Shown piece after piece: positions 22,447 to 30,862 of a stretch of DNA of 64,000 nt. Location of the stretch: positions 62,001 to 126,000 of the forward strand of contig NZ_BMND01000008.1 of assembly GCF_014646275.1 (NCBI RefSeq). Reading direction: 5' to 3'. Below the pieces are notes generated by a model. It was not told where the DNA came from, made no database searches, and saw nothing but the letters and a program-made list of their open reading frames with translations. The stretch's first letter is position 1, and each line of letters begins with the position of its first letter. Both the position numbers and the translations under genes were made by a program. The DNA comes from Streptomyces kronopolitis. Lineage in GTDB: Bacteria > Actinomycetota > Actinomycetes > Streptomycetales > Streptomycetaceae.

Positions 22447-23652
22447 ATGACCCGTCTCGCGCAGACCGAGGGCCTGACCGACATCCAGCGGGAAATCCTC
22501 TCCACCGTCCGCGACTTCGTGGACAAGGAGATCATTCCGGTCGCCACGGAGCTGGAGCACCGCGACGAATACCCGACGAAGATCGTCGAGGGCCTGAAGG
22601 AACTCGGCGTGTTCGGCCTGATGATTCCCGAGGAGTACGGCGGGCTGGGTGAGTCCCTGCTCAGCTACGCGCTGACCGTCGAGGAGATCGCCCGCGGCTG
22701 GATGAGCGTCTCGGGCATCATCAACACGCACTTCATCGTGGCGTACATGCTCAAGCAGCACGGCACGCAGGAGCAGAAGGACTACTTCCTGCCGAAGATG
22801 GCGGCCGGTGAGATCCGGGGCGCCTTCTCGATGTCGGAGCCGGCGCTGGGGTCCGACGTTTCGGCCATTTCCTCCAAGGGCGTGCGCGAGGGCGACGAGT
22901 ACGTCCTCAACGGCCAGAAGATGTGGCTCACCAACGGTGGCACCTCGACGCTGGTCGCGGTGCTGTGCCGGACGGACGAGGGCCATCCGGAGGGCACCGC
23001 CCCGCACAAGTCGATGACGACCTTCCTCGTGGAGAAGGAGGCCGGCTTCGGCGAGGTGCGGCCGGGCCTGACCATCCCGGGCAAGATCGACAAGATGGGC
23101 TACAAGGGCGTCGACACCACCGAGCTGATCATGGACGGGCTGCGGATCCCGGCCGATCGGGTGCTCGGCGGCGAGACCGGACGTGGCTTCTATCACATGA
23201 TGGACGGCGTCGAGGTCGGCCGGGTCAATGTGGCCGCGCGCGGATGCGGCGTCGCCCAGCGCGCGTTCGAACTGGGTGTCTCCTACGCCCAGCAGCGACA
23301 CACCTTCGGCAAGCCGATCGCCCAGCACCAGGCCATTCAGTTCAAACTGGCGGAAATGGCAACAAAGGTCGAAGCGGCCCATGCAATGATGGTGAATGCC
23401 GCTCGCAAAAAGGACTCGGGGCAGCGAAACGACCTCGAGGCGGGCATGGCGAAGTACCTGGCCTCCGAGTACTGCAAGGAGGTGGTGGAAGACGCGTTCC
23501 GTATCCACGGCGGTTACGGCTTCTCGAAGGAGTACGAGATCGAGCGCCTCTACCGCGAGGCCCCGATGCTCCTGATCGGTGAAGGTACCGCCGAGATCCA
23601 GAAAATGATCATTGGCCGACGGCTACTCGAGGAGTACCGGATCCAGGGGTGA
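22447..23652 (+). CDS. mcd: Acyl-CoA dehydrogenase, probable methylsuccinyl-CoA DH
   Basis: 401-aa FAD flavoenzyme with the three acyl-CoA dehydrogenase domains: helical N-domain, beta middle domain with FAD-binding FSMSEPALGSDVSAISSKGV and MWLTNGG, and C-domain with RQHTFGKPIAQHQAIQFKLA. The catalytic base is the Glu in LLIGEGTAEIQKM. By operon context it oxidises (2S)-methylsuccinyl-CoA to mesaconyl-CoA; alpha-proteobacterial Mcd is considerably longer (~550 aa), so specificity is inferred from position, and an isobutyryl- or butyryl-CoA dehydrogenase is the alternative. It starts 2 nt after mch and ends the operon. Confidence 0.82.
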   Translation: MTRLAQTEGLTDIQREILSTVRDFVDKEIIPVATELEHRDEYPTKIVEGLKELGVFGLMIPEEYGGLGESLLSYALTVEEIARGWMSVSGIINTHFIVAYMLKQHGTQEQKDYFLPKMAAGEIRGAFSMSEPALGSDVSAISSKGVREGDEYVLNGQKMWLTNGGTSTLVAVLCRTDEGHPEGTAPHKSMTTFLVEKEAGFGEVRPGLTIPGKIDKMGYKGVDTTELIMDGLRIPADRVLGGETGRGFYHMMDGVEVGRVNVAARGCGVAQRAFELGVSYAQQRHTFGKPIAQHQAIQFKLAEMATKVEAAHAMMVNAARKKDSGQRNDLEAGMAKYLASEYCKEVVEDAFRIHGGYGFSKEYEIERLYREAPMLLIGEGTAEIQKMIIGRRLLEEYRIQG

Positions 23653-23822
23653 ACGTCCCGTTTGGCGTGCTTTCGCCTAGACGAAGATCACACCCCGTCA
23701 TCGTTCTTCGGCCACGGATTGGCTCTGGCTCTTGGCCAGTTGCCGCTCGTAACCGATAGCATCCCCGGAAAGCCGCCGTCCCCCGTATCCCTACGCGGCA
23801 TCCTCCGCTACGAAGGTCATCC

Positions 23823-24470
23823 ATGCCCCACAGCCAATCCTCTGCACCACGCGGTCGCGTCCGCCTCGCGCGCGGAGCGTCGCCGTGGCTCCTGCCGACC
23901 GTTGCCACGGCAGCGGTCAGCCTCGCCCGGTCCCGCCGGTCGGGTCGCTGGGCCGCTGTTGCCGTGCCCACCACCGCACTGGCGGCGGGCATGCTGTGGT
24001 TCTTCCGCGACCCCGAGCGGGAGATCGCTCAGGGACGTGTCATCTCCCCGGCCGACGGCGTGGTGCAGAGCATCATGCCGTGGAAGGACGGGCGCACCCG
24101 TGTCGCGATCTTCATGAGCCCGCTGAACGTCCACGTCAACCGCGCGCCGCTGGCCGGCACGGTGACGTCCGTGGAGCACATCCCCGGCGGGTTCGTCCCG
24201 GCGTTCAACAAGGAGAGCGAGAACAACGAGCGGGTCGTCTGGCACTTCGACACCGAGCTCGGCGACATCGAGATGGTGCAGATCGCCGGCGCGGTGGCCC
24301 GCCGCATCGTGCCCTACGTGCCCGAGGGCACCAAGGTCGAGCAGGGTGAGCGGATCGGCCTGATCCGCTTCGGCTCGCGTGTCGACGTCTACCTCCCGGA
24401 AGGCGTCGAGGCCGCGGTCGAGGTCGGCCAGGCCACCACCGCGGGGGTGACTCGCCTTGACCGTGATTGA
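23823..24470 (+). CDS. psd: Phosphatidylserine decarboxylase
   Basis: 215-aa membrane-associated, pyruvoyl-dependent enzyme making phosphatidylethanolamine. It is of the short (Psd-B type/archaetidylserine-like) class. An N-terminal hydrophobic region (~36-58) is followed by FFRDPER, RVISPADGVVQSI, IFMSPLNVHVNRAPLAGTV and HIPGGFVPAFNKESENNER. The self-cleavage site is the Gly-Ser of LIRFGSRVDVYLP near residue 187, which yields the pyruvoyl group and splits the chain. It is followed by pssA with overlapping ends, so substrate-producing and substrate-using enzymes are co-translated. Confidence 0.93.
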   Translation: MPHSQSSAPRGRVRLARGASPWLLPTVATAAVSLARSRRSGRWAAVAVPTTALAAGMLWFFRDPEREIAQGRVISPADGVVQSIMPWKDGRTRVAIFMSPLNVHVNRAPLAGTVTSVEHIPGGFVPAFNKESENNERVVWHFDTELGDIEMVQIAGAVARRIVPYVPEGTKVEQGERIGLIRFGSRVDVYLPEGVEAAVEVGQATTAGVTRLDRD

Positions 24471-25314
24471 TCCCGAGACTCAGGCGGGCTGGGCGCCCGA
24501 GACGGACGAGACCGACGACATGCCGCTGTCCACGCGGCTGTCGATAGCGGACACCCTCACCCTCGGCAACGCCATCTGCGGCTTCATGGCCGTGTACTTC
24601 ACCACCACCGGCGTCCTCATCCCGCATCTGACGGGCACCGAGGACGGCGGGATGGCCCGGCACAGCGCGGCGATGGCCGTGATCCTGATGCTGTTCGCCT
24701 CGGTCTTCGACCTCTTCGACGGGCTGGTGGCGCGCAAGCTGCGGGCCTCGGCGATGGGGGCCGAGCTCGACAACCTCTCCGACCTGATCAGCTTCGGGCT
24801 GGCACCCGCGTACTTCGTCGTGACCTGGGGCATGGTCGCCCAGGACGCGCACCAGCGGGTGTCGGTGGTGGCCGCGGTGGTGGTGCTGCTGGCGGTGGTG
24901 CTCCGGCTCGCGCGGTTCTCCTGCGTGACGCTGCGGGACGGCATCTTCCAGGGCATGCCGAGTCCGTTCGGCGCCCTGACCGTCGTCGCCATCGTGCTGC
25001 TGGAGCTGCCGTTCGTGCCGACGCTGCTGGCGATCATCGGGGTGGCCTGGCTGATGGTGAGCCGGGTCGAGTACCCCAAGCCGCAGGGCCGGCTCGCGGT
25101 GGCGATGCTCAGCTGGATCGTGCTCAGCATGGGCATGCTCGCGGCCTGGGCGCTGGACGCCCCCGGCGGCCAGCTGCTGCTGCAGACCGGCTGCGCCCTC
25201 CAGGTGGTCATGGGCGCGATGATCCCGCTGTTCGCGACGGCCCGGCGGGTGAACACCTTCCGCGACAACCGCCGCGAGTCGCGCGCGGAGTCCCGCGCCG
25301 CACAGCTCCCGTAA
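24457..25314 (+). CDS. pssA: CDP-diacylglycerol-serine O-phosphatidyltransferase
   Basis: Integral membrane enzyme (~285 aa) that makes phosphatidylserine from CDP-diacylglycerol and serine. The CDP-alcohol phosphotransferase signature D-x2-DG-x2-AR-x8-G-x3-D-x3-D is complete: DLFDGLVARKLRASAMGAEL followed by DNLSD (residues ~87-111). About seven or eight hydrophobic segments follow, and the C-terminus is Arg-rich (RRVNTFRDNRRESRAES). The start is TTG 24457 (GGGGGTGA 6 nt upstream) or GTG 24463; both overlap the psd stop. The transcript ends at the strong terminator 25349-25381. Confidence 0.92.
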   Translation: MTVIDPETQAGWAPETDETDDMPLSTRLSIADTLTLGNAICGFMAVYFTTTGVLIPHLTGTEDGGMARHSAAMAVILMLFASVFDLFDGLVARKLRASAMGAELDNLSDLISFGLAPAYFVVTWGMVAQDAHQRVSVVAAVVVLLAVVLRLARFSCVTLRDGIFQGMPSPFGALTVVAIVLLELPFVPTLLAIIGVAWLMVSRVEYPKPQGRLAVAMLSWIVLSMGMLAAWALDAPGGQLLLQTGCALQVVMGAMIPLFATARRVNTFRDNRRESRAESRAAQLP

Positions 25315-25348
25315 CGGAGCACCGCACGACACACACCGCACGACACAC

Positions 25349-25381
25349 GGAGCCCCGGGCGAAGGATTCGCCCGGGGCTCC
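25349..25381. terminator. Strong terminator after pssA
   Basis: A perfect 15-bp stem, arms 25349-25363 and 25367-25381 (core GGAGCCCCGGGCGAA), with a 3-nt loop, extended by partly complementary CGACAC/GTCGTGTG flanks. Located between convergent pssA and the glycerate kinase gene, it can serve both strands. Confidence 0.9.
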
Positions 25382-25422
25382 GTCGTGTGCGGCGGCCCGC
25401 TCGGCGTGTGCCGGCGGCCGTC

Positions 25423-26580
25423 TCAGGCCAGGAGGTCGCGTGCCAGGCGCTCGGCCGACCGCTCCAGCAGCGGCCCCGCCTCGGCCATGCAGCGGGCCGG
25501 ATCGGGCTCCAGGTCCGTCAGCGCGTAGGCCCGCCGGATGCCGGCCGCTTGCAGGGCCTCGGGCGGCAGCCGGAGCCGGCCGCAGACCGCGGCCACGTCC
25601 ACACCCGCCGCACGGGCCGCCGCGGCGACCCCGGCCGGCGCCTTGCCGTGCAGCGTCTGGGCGTCGAGCGAGCCCTCGCCCGTGATCACGAAGTCGGCTC
25701 CGGCCAGCGCCGGGGCGAAGCCCAGGACGTCGAGCATCACCTCGATGCCCGGCCGGAACTCGGCGTCCAGACCGACCAGCGCGCCGTAGCCGAGCCCGCC
25801 CGCGGCGCCCGCGCCCGGTGCCCGGGCCGCGTCCGCGGCGCGCGGGCCGACCGCCCGGGCCAGCACCTCCGCATAGTGCGCCAGCGCGGCGTCCAGGGTG
25901 GCGACGTCCGCCTCGCTCGCCCCCTTCTGCGGGCCGTAGACCGCCGGGGCGCCCTTCGGGCCGGTGAGCGGGTTGTCGACGTCGCTCGCCAGGACGATGC
26001 GGGTGGCGGCCAGCCGGGGATCCAAACCGGACAGATCGGCGGTGGCCAGCTCGCGCAGCGGGCCGCCGCCGGGGGCGACCGGCTCGCCGTCCGCGTCCAG
26101 GAGGCGGGCGCCCAGCGCCGTGAGCATGCCCGCGCCGCCATCGGTCGTGGCGCTGCCGCCGACGCCGAAGACGAGCGTGGTCGCGCCCGCGTCGAGCGCC
26201 GCGCGCAGCAGCTCGCCGGTGCCGTACGTGCTCGCCGTCAGGGGCGCGAAGACGCCGTCGGGGAGGTGCTGGAGCCCGGAGGCCTCGGCCATCTCCACCA
26301 CGGCCGTGCCGTCGGCGTGCAGCGCGAAGGTGGCCGCCACCGTGCCGCCGGTCGGGCCGGTGACCCGGGCCTCGCGCCGGATAAAACCGGCCGCGAGGGC
26401 GGCCGCCACCGTGCCGTCGCCGCCGTCCGCGACCGGGACGGCGACCACGTCCAGACCGGGGATCACGCGCCGGAGACCGGCCGTGACGTGCGCGGCGACC
26501 TCGACGGCCGTGAGCGAGCCCTTGAATTTGTCCGCGGCGATCAGCACCCGTGCCGATCCTGTCCTTGCTGCGTCCGCCAC
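25423..26580 (-). CDS. glxK: Glycerate kinase (GlxK/GarK family)
   Basis: 385-aa cytoplasmic kinase phosphorylating D-glycerate with ATP to 2- or 3-phosphoglycerate. Family signatures: IAADKFKGSLTAVEVAAHV at the N-terminus, VPVADGGDGTV, ASTYGTGELLRAALDAG, FGVGGSATTDGGAGMLTALG (nucleotide-binding Gly/Thr cluster) and DFVITGEGSLDAQTLHGKAP. The start is GTG 26578-26580 behind AAGGGGA. It converges on pssA across the terminator. Glyoxylate released by the EMC pathway can reach glycerate via tartronate semialdehyde, so a metabolic link to the neighbouring operon is possible but not shown. Confidence 0.9.
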   Translation of the reverse strand: MADAARTGSARVLIAADKFKGSLTAVEVAAHVTAGLRRVIPGLDVVAVPVADGGDGTVAAALAAGFIRREARVTGPTGGTVAATFALHADGTAVVEMAEASGLQHLPDGVFAPLTASTYGTGELLRAALDAGATTLVFGVGGSATTDGGAGMLTALGARLLDADGEPVAPGGGPLRELATADLSGLDPRLAATRIVLASDVDNPLTGPKGAPAVYGPQKGASEADVATLDAALAHYAEVLARAVGPRAADAARAPGAGAAGGLGYGALVGLDAEFRPGIEVMLDVLGFAPALAGADFVITGEGSLDAQTLHGKAPAGVAAAARAAGVDVAAVCGRLRLPPEALQAAGIRRAYALTDLEPDPARCMAEAGPLLERSAERLARDLLA

Positions 26581-26730
26581 CGTGGTTCCCCTTGCTTTCG
26601 AGCTGGCAGTCGCGCCGCTGCGACCCTATCCGCCGGGCCGCCCGGCGAACAGGGCACGCCGGTCGCGGTGGCGCACGAGCGCCCGGCCCGCGGTCGCCGG
26701 GGAGTGCCGCTCAGGCCGTAGGCTCACGCC

Positions 26731-27243
26731 GTGACGACCATGGACTACGCCTCCTACATCGCCGGCCTGCCCCGTGTCCTCGCGGGCGCGGGCGTCATCT
26801 TCCGCGACGCGGAGGGCCGCCTCCTGCTGGTGGAGCCCAACTACCGCGACACCTGGCTGCTGCCGGGCGGCACCGTCGAGTCGGACCGGGGCGAGTCGCC
26901 CCGCCAGGCCGCCCGCCGCGAGACCGCCGAGGAGATCGGGCTGGACGTCGTGCCGGGCGCGCTGCTCGCCGTCGACTGGGTGCGCGGCACGGGCCGGCCG
27001 CCGCTGGTGTCGTACCTCTACGACGGCGGGGTGCTGGACTCCGACCGGCTCGCGGCGATCCGGCTGCAGCAGGAGGAGCTGCTGTCCTGGCGCCTGGTGC
27101 ACTGGGACGAGGCCCAGACACTGGTGAGCCGGGAGCTGGCGCTGCGCATCGGCGCCGCCCTGAAGGCGCTGGCGGACGGCCGCGGCCCGGCGGAACTGGA
27201 GGACGGGGTGCCGCCGGCGCCGGCCGGCCGACCCGTGAAATGA
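26731..27243 (+). CDS. Nudix hydrolase
   Basis: 170-aa hydrolase of nucleoside-diphosphate-linked substrates. The Nudix box is at residues ~47-70: GGTVESDRGE, then SPRQAARRETAEEIGL, with the metal-binding RExxEE intact. Compared with the usual GG-x2-E-x-GE opening there is a two-residue insertion (Asp-Arg) before the GE pair. Substrate not predictable. TAGGCT at 26719-26724 ends 6 nt before GTG 26731 and no Shine-Dalgarno is present, indicating a leaderless mRNA; ATG 26740 is an alternative start. The following gene starts 37 nt downstream with its own -10-like hexamer. Confidence 0.87.
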   Translation: MTTMDYASYIAGLPRVLAGAGVIFRDAEGRLLLVEPNYRDTWLLPGGTVESDRGESPRQAARRETAEEIGLDVVPGALLAVDWVRGTGRPPLVSYLYDGGVLDSDRLAAIRLQQEELLSWRLVHWDEAQTLVSRELALRIGAALKALADGRGPAELEDGVPPAPAGRPVK

Positions 27244-27280
27244 GGTGAGGACGGGCCCGTGGCGCCCGTACCGTGCCGCC

Positions 27281-28093
27281 ATGGAAGAGATCGCCGCCAG
27301 ACTGGCGCGGGTGCCGGGGGTCGTCGGGGTGATGCTCGGGGGAAGCCGGGCCCGCGGGACCCACCGGGCGGACTCCGACTGGGATCTGGGGGTCTACTAC
27401 CGCGGCGCGCCGGACCTGTCCGCGCTGGCGGCGCTGGCCGCGGAGCTGACCGGCGGCCCCGTCGAGATCCATCCGCCCGGTGCCTGGGGCGCGTGGGTTA
27501 ACGGCGGGGCCTGGCTGGTGCTGCCGGACGGCAGCCACGTCGACTGGATCCTGCGGGACACCGACCGGGTGTGGCGGGTGTGGGAGGAGTGCCGCGCGGG
27601 CCGCTTCGAGATCGGCGTCCAGGCCGGTCATCCGCTCGGCTTCTGGTCCCCCGCATATCCGGGCGAGGCCGCGCTGGGCAGGGTGCTCGCCGACACCGGC
27701 GGGGAACTGGCCCGGCTGCGGCGGGAGACCCGGCGGTACCCGGACGCCCTGCGCACGGCGCTGACCGGCGCCGCCGTCTGGGACGCCGGATTCTCCGCGG
27801 CGATGGCGGCCAAGTCGTATCCGGCCCGGGACGTGCTGCATGCCGCGCTGTGCCTCTCCCGGGCCGTCGGCTGCCTCGTCCAGGCCCTGCACGCCCATCA
27901 CGGCGTCTGGTGCCTCAACGAGAAGGGCGCCCTCGCGGCGGCCGCGGCGCTGCCGGGGACGCCGCCCGGCTTCGGCCCCCGCGCCGCCGGGCTGCTGGCC
28001 CGGCTCGGCGGAACGGAGGACGAGTTGGCGCACTCCCTGCGGGAGGCGGAGCGGCTGGTGGCCGAGGTGCGGGAGGTGGTGGGGCTCCCCTGA
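27281..28093 (+). CDS. Nucleotidyltransferase-domain protein (KNTase/ANT-like)
   Basis: 270-aa protein with a minimal nucleotidyltransferase fold: VVGVMLGGSRARGTHRADSD followed by WDLGVYY gives the GGSRARG...DxD motif of DNA polymerase beta-like transferases, and SHVDWILRDT supplies the third carboxylate. The helical C-terminal half (YPARDVLHAALCLSRAVGCL, HGVWCLNEKGALAAAAAL) resembles aminoglycoside nucleotidyltransferase-like proteins. It might modify a small molecule or a protein; no resistance phenotype can be claimed. TACCGT (27269-27274) ends 6 nt before ATG 27281, so it is probably leaderless. Confidence 0.78.
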   Translation: MEEIAARLARVPGVVGVMLGGSRARGTHRADSDWDLGVYYRGAPDLSALAALAAELTGGPVEIHPPGAWGAWVNGGAWLVLPDGSHVDWILRDTDRVWRVWEECRAGRFEIGVQAGHPLGFWSPAYPGEAALGRVLADTGGELARLRRETRRYPDALRTALTGAAVWDAGFSAAMAAKSYPARDVLHAALCLSRAVGCLVQALHAHHGVWCLNEKGALAAAAALPGTPPGFGPRAAGLLARLGGTEDELAHSLREAERLVAEVREVVGLP

Positions 28094-28100
28094 GTCCCCG

Positions 28101-28646
28101 TCAGCCGCAGGCCTCCGCCGGGAACAGGGCCTGGTCCGTCCGCTCGAAGGCGAGCAGGCGGCGCTTGCGGTCCAGGCCGCCGCCGTAGCCGGTGAGGCTG
28201 CCGTCGGCGCCGACGACGCGATGGCAGGGGACGATGATGCCGACCGGGTTGCGCCCGTTGGCCAGGCCGACCGCGCGGGCGGCGGTGGGGATGCCGAGCG
28301 CCTCGGCGAGCTGCCCGTACGAGCGGGTCTCGCCGTACGGGATGGCGCACAGCGCCGCCCAGACGCGGCGCTGGAAGGGGGTGCCGCGCAGCGCGAGCGG
28401 CAGGTCGAAGGTGGTCAACTCGCCGCGGAAATAGGCCCGTAGCTGGGTGAGGGCCGCGGCGAACGGCGGTGCGCCCGGGTCCGCCGGGGCGCCGAAGGTC
28501 TCCTGGGGCGGGCGGTGGCGCTGGTCGGTCATGTAGAGGCCGGTGAGGGCGGTCCCGGCGGCGACCAGGGTCAGCGGGCCCACCGGGGTGTCGTCCAGGA
28601 CGGAGTGGGTGACGGGGGTGCCGGGGTCGGCGGGGTGCACGGTCAT
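28101..28646 (-). CDS. ogt: Methylated-DNA-[protein]-cysteine S-methyltransferase
   Basis: 181-aa suicide repair protein that removes methyl groups from O6-methylguanine in DNA. The C-terminal domain has [37 protein letters not shown] and the acceptor site [20 protein letters not shown] with the active Cys in PCHR; the DNA-binding helix carries the Arg finger (RAVG). The N-terminal domain is the usual ribonuclease-like fold ([20 protein letters not shown]). It lies 55 nt downstream of the Ada-AlkA gene in the same orientation, so the two form an alkylation-repair operon. Confidence 0.92.
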   Translation of the reverse strand: MTVHPADPGTPVTHSVLDDTPVGPLTLVAAGTALTGLYMTDQRHRPPQETFGAPADPGAPPFAAALTQLRAYFRGELTTFDLPLALRGTPFQRRVWAALCAIPYGETRSYGQLAEALGIPTAARAVGLANGRNPVGIIVPCHRVVGADGSLTGYGGGLDRKRRLLAFERTDQALFPAEACG

Positions 28647-28701
28647 GGCGGGGACTCGGTTCGTCGGGAGCGGTGGCTTCAGTGCGCCGGGGGCGGTGGA
28701 C

Positions 28702-30174
28702 TCAGTCCGCCGGGAGGCGGTTGATGGGGTGGTCGTCGGTCGCCCAGAGGTACTGGACGGCATAGGCGCGCCAGGGGCGCCAGCGCGCGGCGTGCCGGAC
28801 CAGGGCCGCGGGGGTGGCCGGCAGGCCGAGGCCGGCGGCGGCGCGGCGCAGTCCGAGGTCGGTGGGGGTGAAGGCGTCGGGGTCGCCGAGCGCCCGCATG
28901 GCGATGCATTCGACGGTCCAGGGGCCGATGCCCGGGAGCGCCGCGAGCCGTGCGCGGGCCTCCTCGCGGTCGCTGCCGACGCCCAGTTGCAGGGTGCCGG
29001 CGCCGAGGGCGGCGACGAGGCCGGTGAGGGTGGCCCGGCGGGTGCGGGGCATGGCCAGGGTCTCCGGGTCCAGTGCGGCGAGCCGGTCGGGCGAGGGGAA
29101 GAGGTGGCCGAGGCCGCCGGCCGGGTCGTCGACGCGCTCGCCGTGCGCCCGGACCATCCGCCCGGCGTGGGTGCGGGCCGCCGCGGTGGAGACCTGCTGG
29201 CCCAGGACGGCGCGGAGGGCGAACTCGTCGGCGTCGACGGTGCGCGGGACCCGGCGGCCGGGCGCCTTGTCGACGAGCGGAGCCAGTCGCGGGTCCTCGT
29301 GCAGCAGCGCGTCGACGGCCTCGGGGTCCGCGTCGAGGTCGAGCATCCGGCGGCAGCGGGCGATGGCGCCGGCCAGGTCCCGCAGGTCGGTGAGGGAGAG
29401 GCGGCAGTCGATGTGGTCGGGGCGGGGTGCGAGGGCCACGATGCCGTGTCCGTAGGGCAGGCGCAGGGTGCGGCGGTAGGCGCCGTCGCGCCACTCCTCG
29501 ACGCCGGGGACAGCGGTGGCCGCGAGGTGCCCGAAGAGGTTGTCGGGGTTGAGCGGCTGCCGGAAGGGCAGCCGCAGCGCCAGGGTGCCGGGCGCCGCCG
29601 TGCGGGGGCCGGGCCGGGCGCGCTGCCGCAGCTCGCTCGGGGACAGCGCGAAGACCTCGCGCACGGTCTCGTTGAAGGTGCGGATGCTGGCGAATCCGGC
29701 GGCGAAGGCGACCTCGGCCATCGGCAGCGCGGTGGTCTCCACCAGCAGCCGGGCGGTCTGCGCGCGCTGGGCGCGGGCCAGCGCCAGCGGTCCGGCGCCC
29801 AGCTCGGCGAGCAGCTGGCGCTCGATCTGCCGGGTGCTGTAGCCGAGCCGGGCGGCGAGGCCGGGGACGCCCTCACGGTCCACGATGCCGTCGGCGATCA
29901 GCCGCATGGCGCGGGCGACCAGGTCGGCCCGCTCGTCCCACTGCGGGGACCCCGGGCTGGCATCCGGCCGGCACCGCTTGCAGGCCCGGAATCCGGCCTG
30001 TTGGGCGGCGGCCGCGCTGGGGTAGAAGCGCATGTTCTCCGGCTTGGGCGGCACCACCGGACAGCTGGGGCGGCAGTAGATGCGGGTGGTGAGCACCGCC
30101 GTGTAGAACCACCCGTCGAAGCGGGCGTCCTTGGACTGCACGGCGCGCACGCAGCGCTCGGTGTCGGTGTGCAT
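28702..30174 (-). CDS. Ada-AlkA fusion: DNA-3-methyladenine glycosylase II / regulator
   Basis: 490-aa fusion protein for the adaptive response. Residues ~1-75 are the Ada Zn domain with four Cys ([20 protein letters not shown]) that accepts methyl groups from phosphotriesters. Residues ~85-185 are an AraC helix-turn-helix ([40 protein letters not shown]). Residues ~190-490 are AlkA: N-terminal TBP-like fold, then the HhH-GPD glycosylase with [20 protein letters not shown] and [20 protein letters not shown], followed by the catalytic Asp region ([13 protein letters not shown]). It excises alkylated purines and probably activates its own gene and ogt when methylated. Confidence 0.92.
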   Translation of the reverse strand: MHTDTERCVRAVQSKDARFDGWFYTAVLTTRIYCRPSCPVVPPKPENMRFYPSAAAAQQAGFRACKRCRPDASPGSPQWDERADLVARAMRLIADGIVDREGVPGLAARLGYSTRQIERQLLAELGAGPLALARAQRAQTARLLVETTALPMAEVAFAAGFASIRTFNETVREVFALSPSELRQRARPGPRTAAPGTLALRLPFRQPLNPDNLFGHLAATAVPGVEEWRDGAYRRTLRLPYGHGIVALAPRPDHIDCRLSLTDLRDLAGAIARCRRMLDLDADPEAVDALLHEDPRLAPLVDKAPGRRVPRTVDADEFALRAVLGQQVSTAAARTHAGRMVRAHGERVDDPAGGLGHLFPSPDRLAALDPETLAMPRTRRATLTGLVAALGAGTLQLGVGSDREEARARLAALPGIGPWTVECIAMRALGDPDAFTPTDLGLRRAAAGLGLPATPAALVRHAARWRPWRAYAVQYLWATDDHPINRLPAD

Positions 30175-30263
30175 GCCTCAAGGATTCCGCAGGCGGCGCC
30201 CTTCGGCTGGCGAGAATCCGACATCGAGGTCGGACCACCTGGGCCCGCGGCGCTCACCGCACG

Positions 30264-30809
30264 TCAGCTGCCGGTCTCCGCCAGGGCCGCCGCGAAGGCC
30301 TCCCGTGCCCGGTCGTCGAACACGACGAAGCGGATCTCGTCGAAGGCGTCGGGGGCCTCGGCGACGGCGGCGCGCACGGTGGTGACGGCGGTGTGTGCGC
30401 CGTCGGCGAGCGGCCAGCCGTAGACGCCGGTGGAGATCGCCGGGAAGGCGACCGTCCGCGCGCCCAGCTCGCCGGCCACCCGCAGGGACGCGCGGTAGCA
30501 GGAGGCGAGCAGATCGCCGCGGTCCTCACTGGCGGAGTGCACCGGCCCGACCGTGTGGATGACCCAGCGCGCCGGCAGCCGGCCCGCGGTGGTGGCGACG
30601 GCCTGGCCGGTGGGCAGCCCGCGGCCGTAGTGGCCGTCGCGCAGGGCGCGGCACTCGGACAGGATGTCGGGGCCGCCGCGCCGGTGGATCGCGCCGTCCA
30701 CTCCCCCGCCCCCGAGGAGCGAGGAGTTGGCCGCGTTGACCACGGCGTCCACGGTCTGCTCGGTGATGTCGCCCCGGACGAGGGTGAGAGAGGTGCGGGA
30801 GGTGTTCAT
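30264..30809 (-). CDS. Macrodomain O-acetyl-ADP-ribose deacetylase
   Basis: 181-aa macrodomain protein that binds ADP-ribose and hydrolyses O-acetyl-ADP-ribose or ADP-ribosyl esters. Signatures: LTLVRGDITEQTVDAVVNAA, then NSSLLGGGGVDGAIHRRGGP (adenine Asp in GDIT and the catalytic Asn/Asp loop), TGQAVATTAGRLPARWVIHT and FPAISTGVYGWPLADGAHTA (distal ribose loop). Length equals the family norm. A sirtuin gene lies ~4.5 kb away. Start ATG 30807-30809. Confidence 0.92.
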   Translation of the reverse strand: MNTSRTSLTLVRGDITEQTVDAVVNAANSSLLGGGGVDGAIHRRGGPDILSECRALRDGHYGRGLPTGQAVATTAGRLPARWVIHTVGPVHSASEDRGDLLASCYRASLRVAGELGARTVAFPAISTGVYGWPLADGAHTAVTTVRAAVAEAPDAFDEIRFVVFDDRAREAFAAALAETGS

Positions 30810-30862
30810 GGCGTCCCACCCTAGGGTGTCGTCCGCCGTCAGGGGCGGTGTCCGCACCGCCG

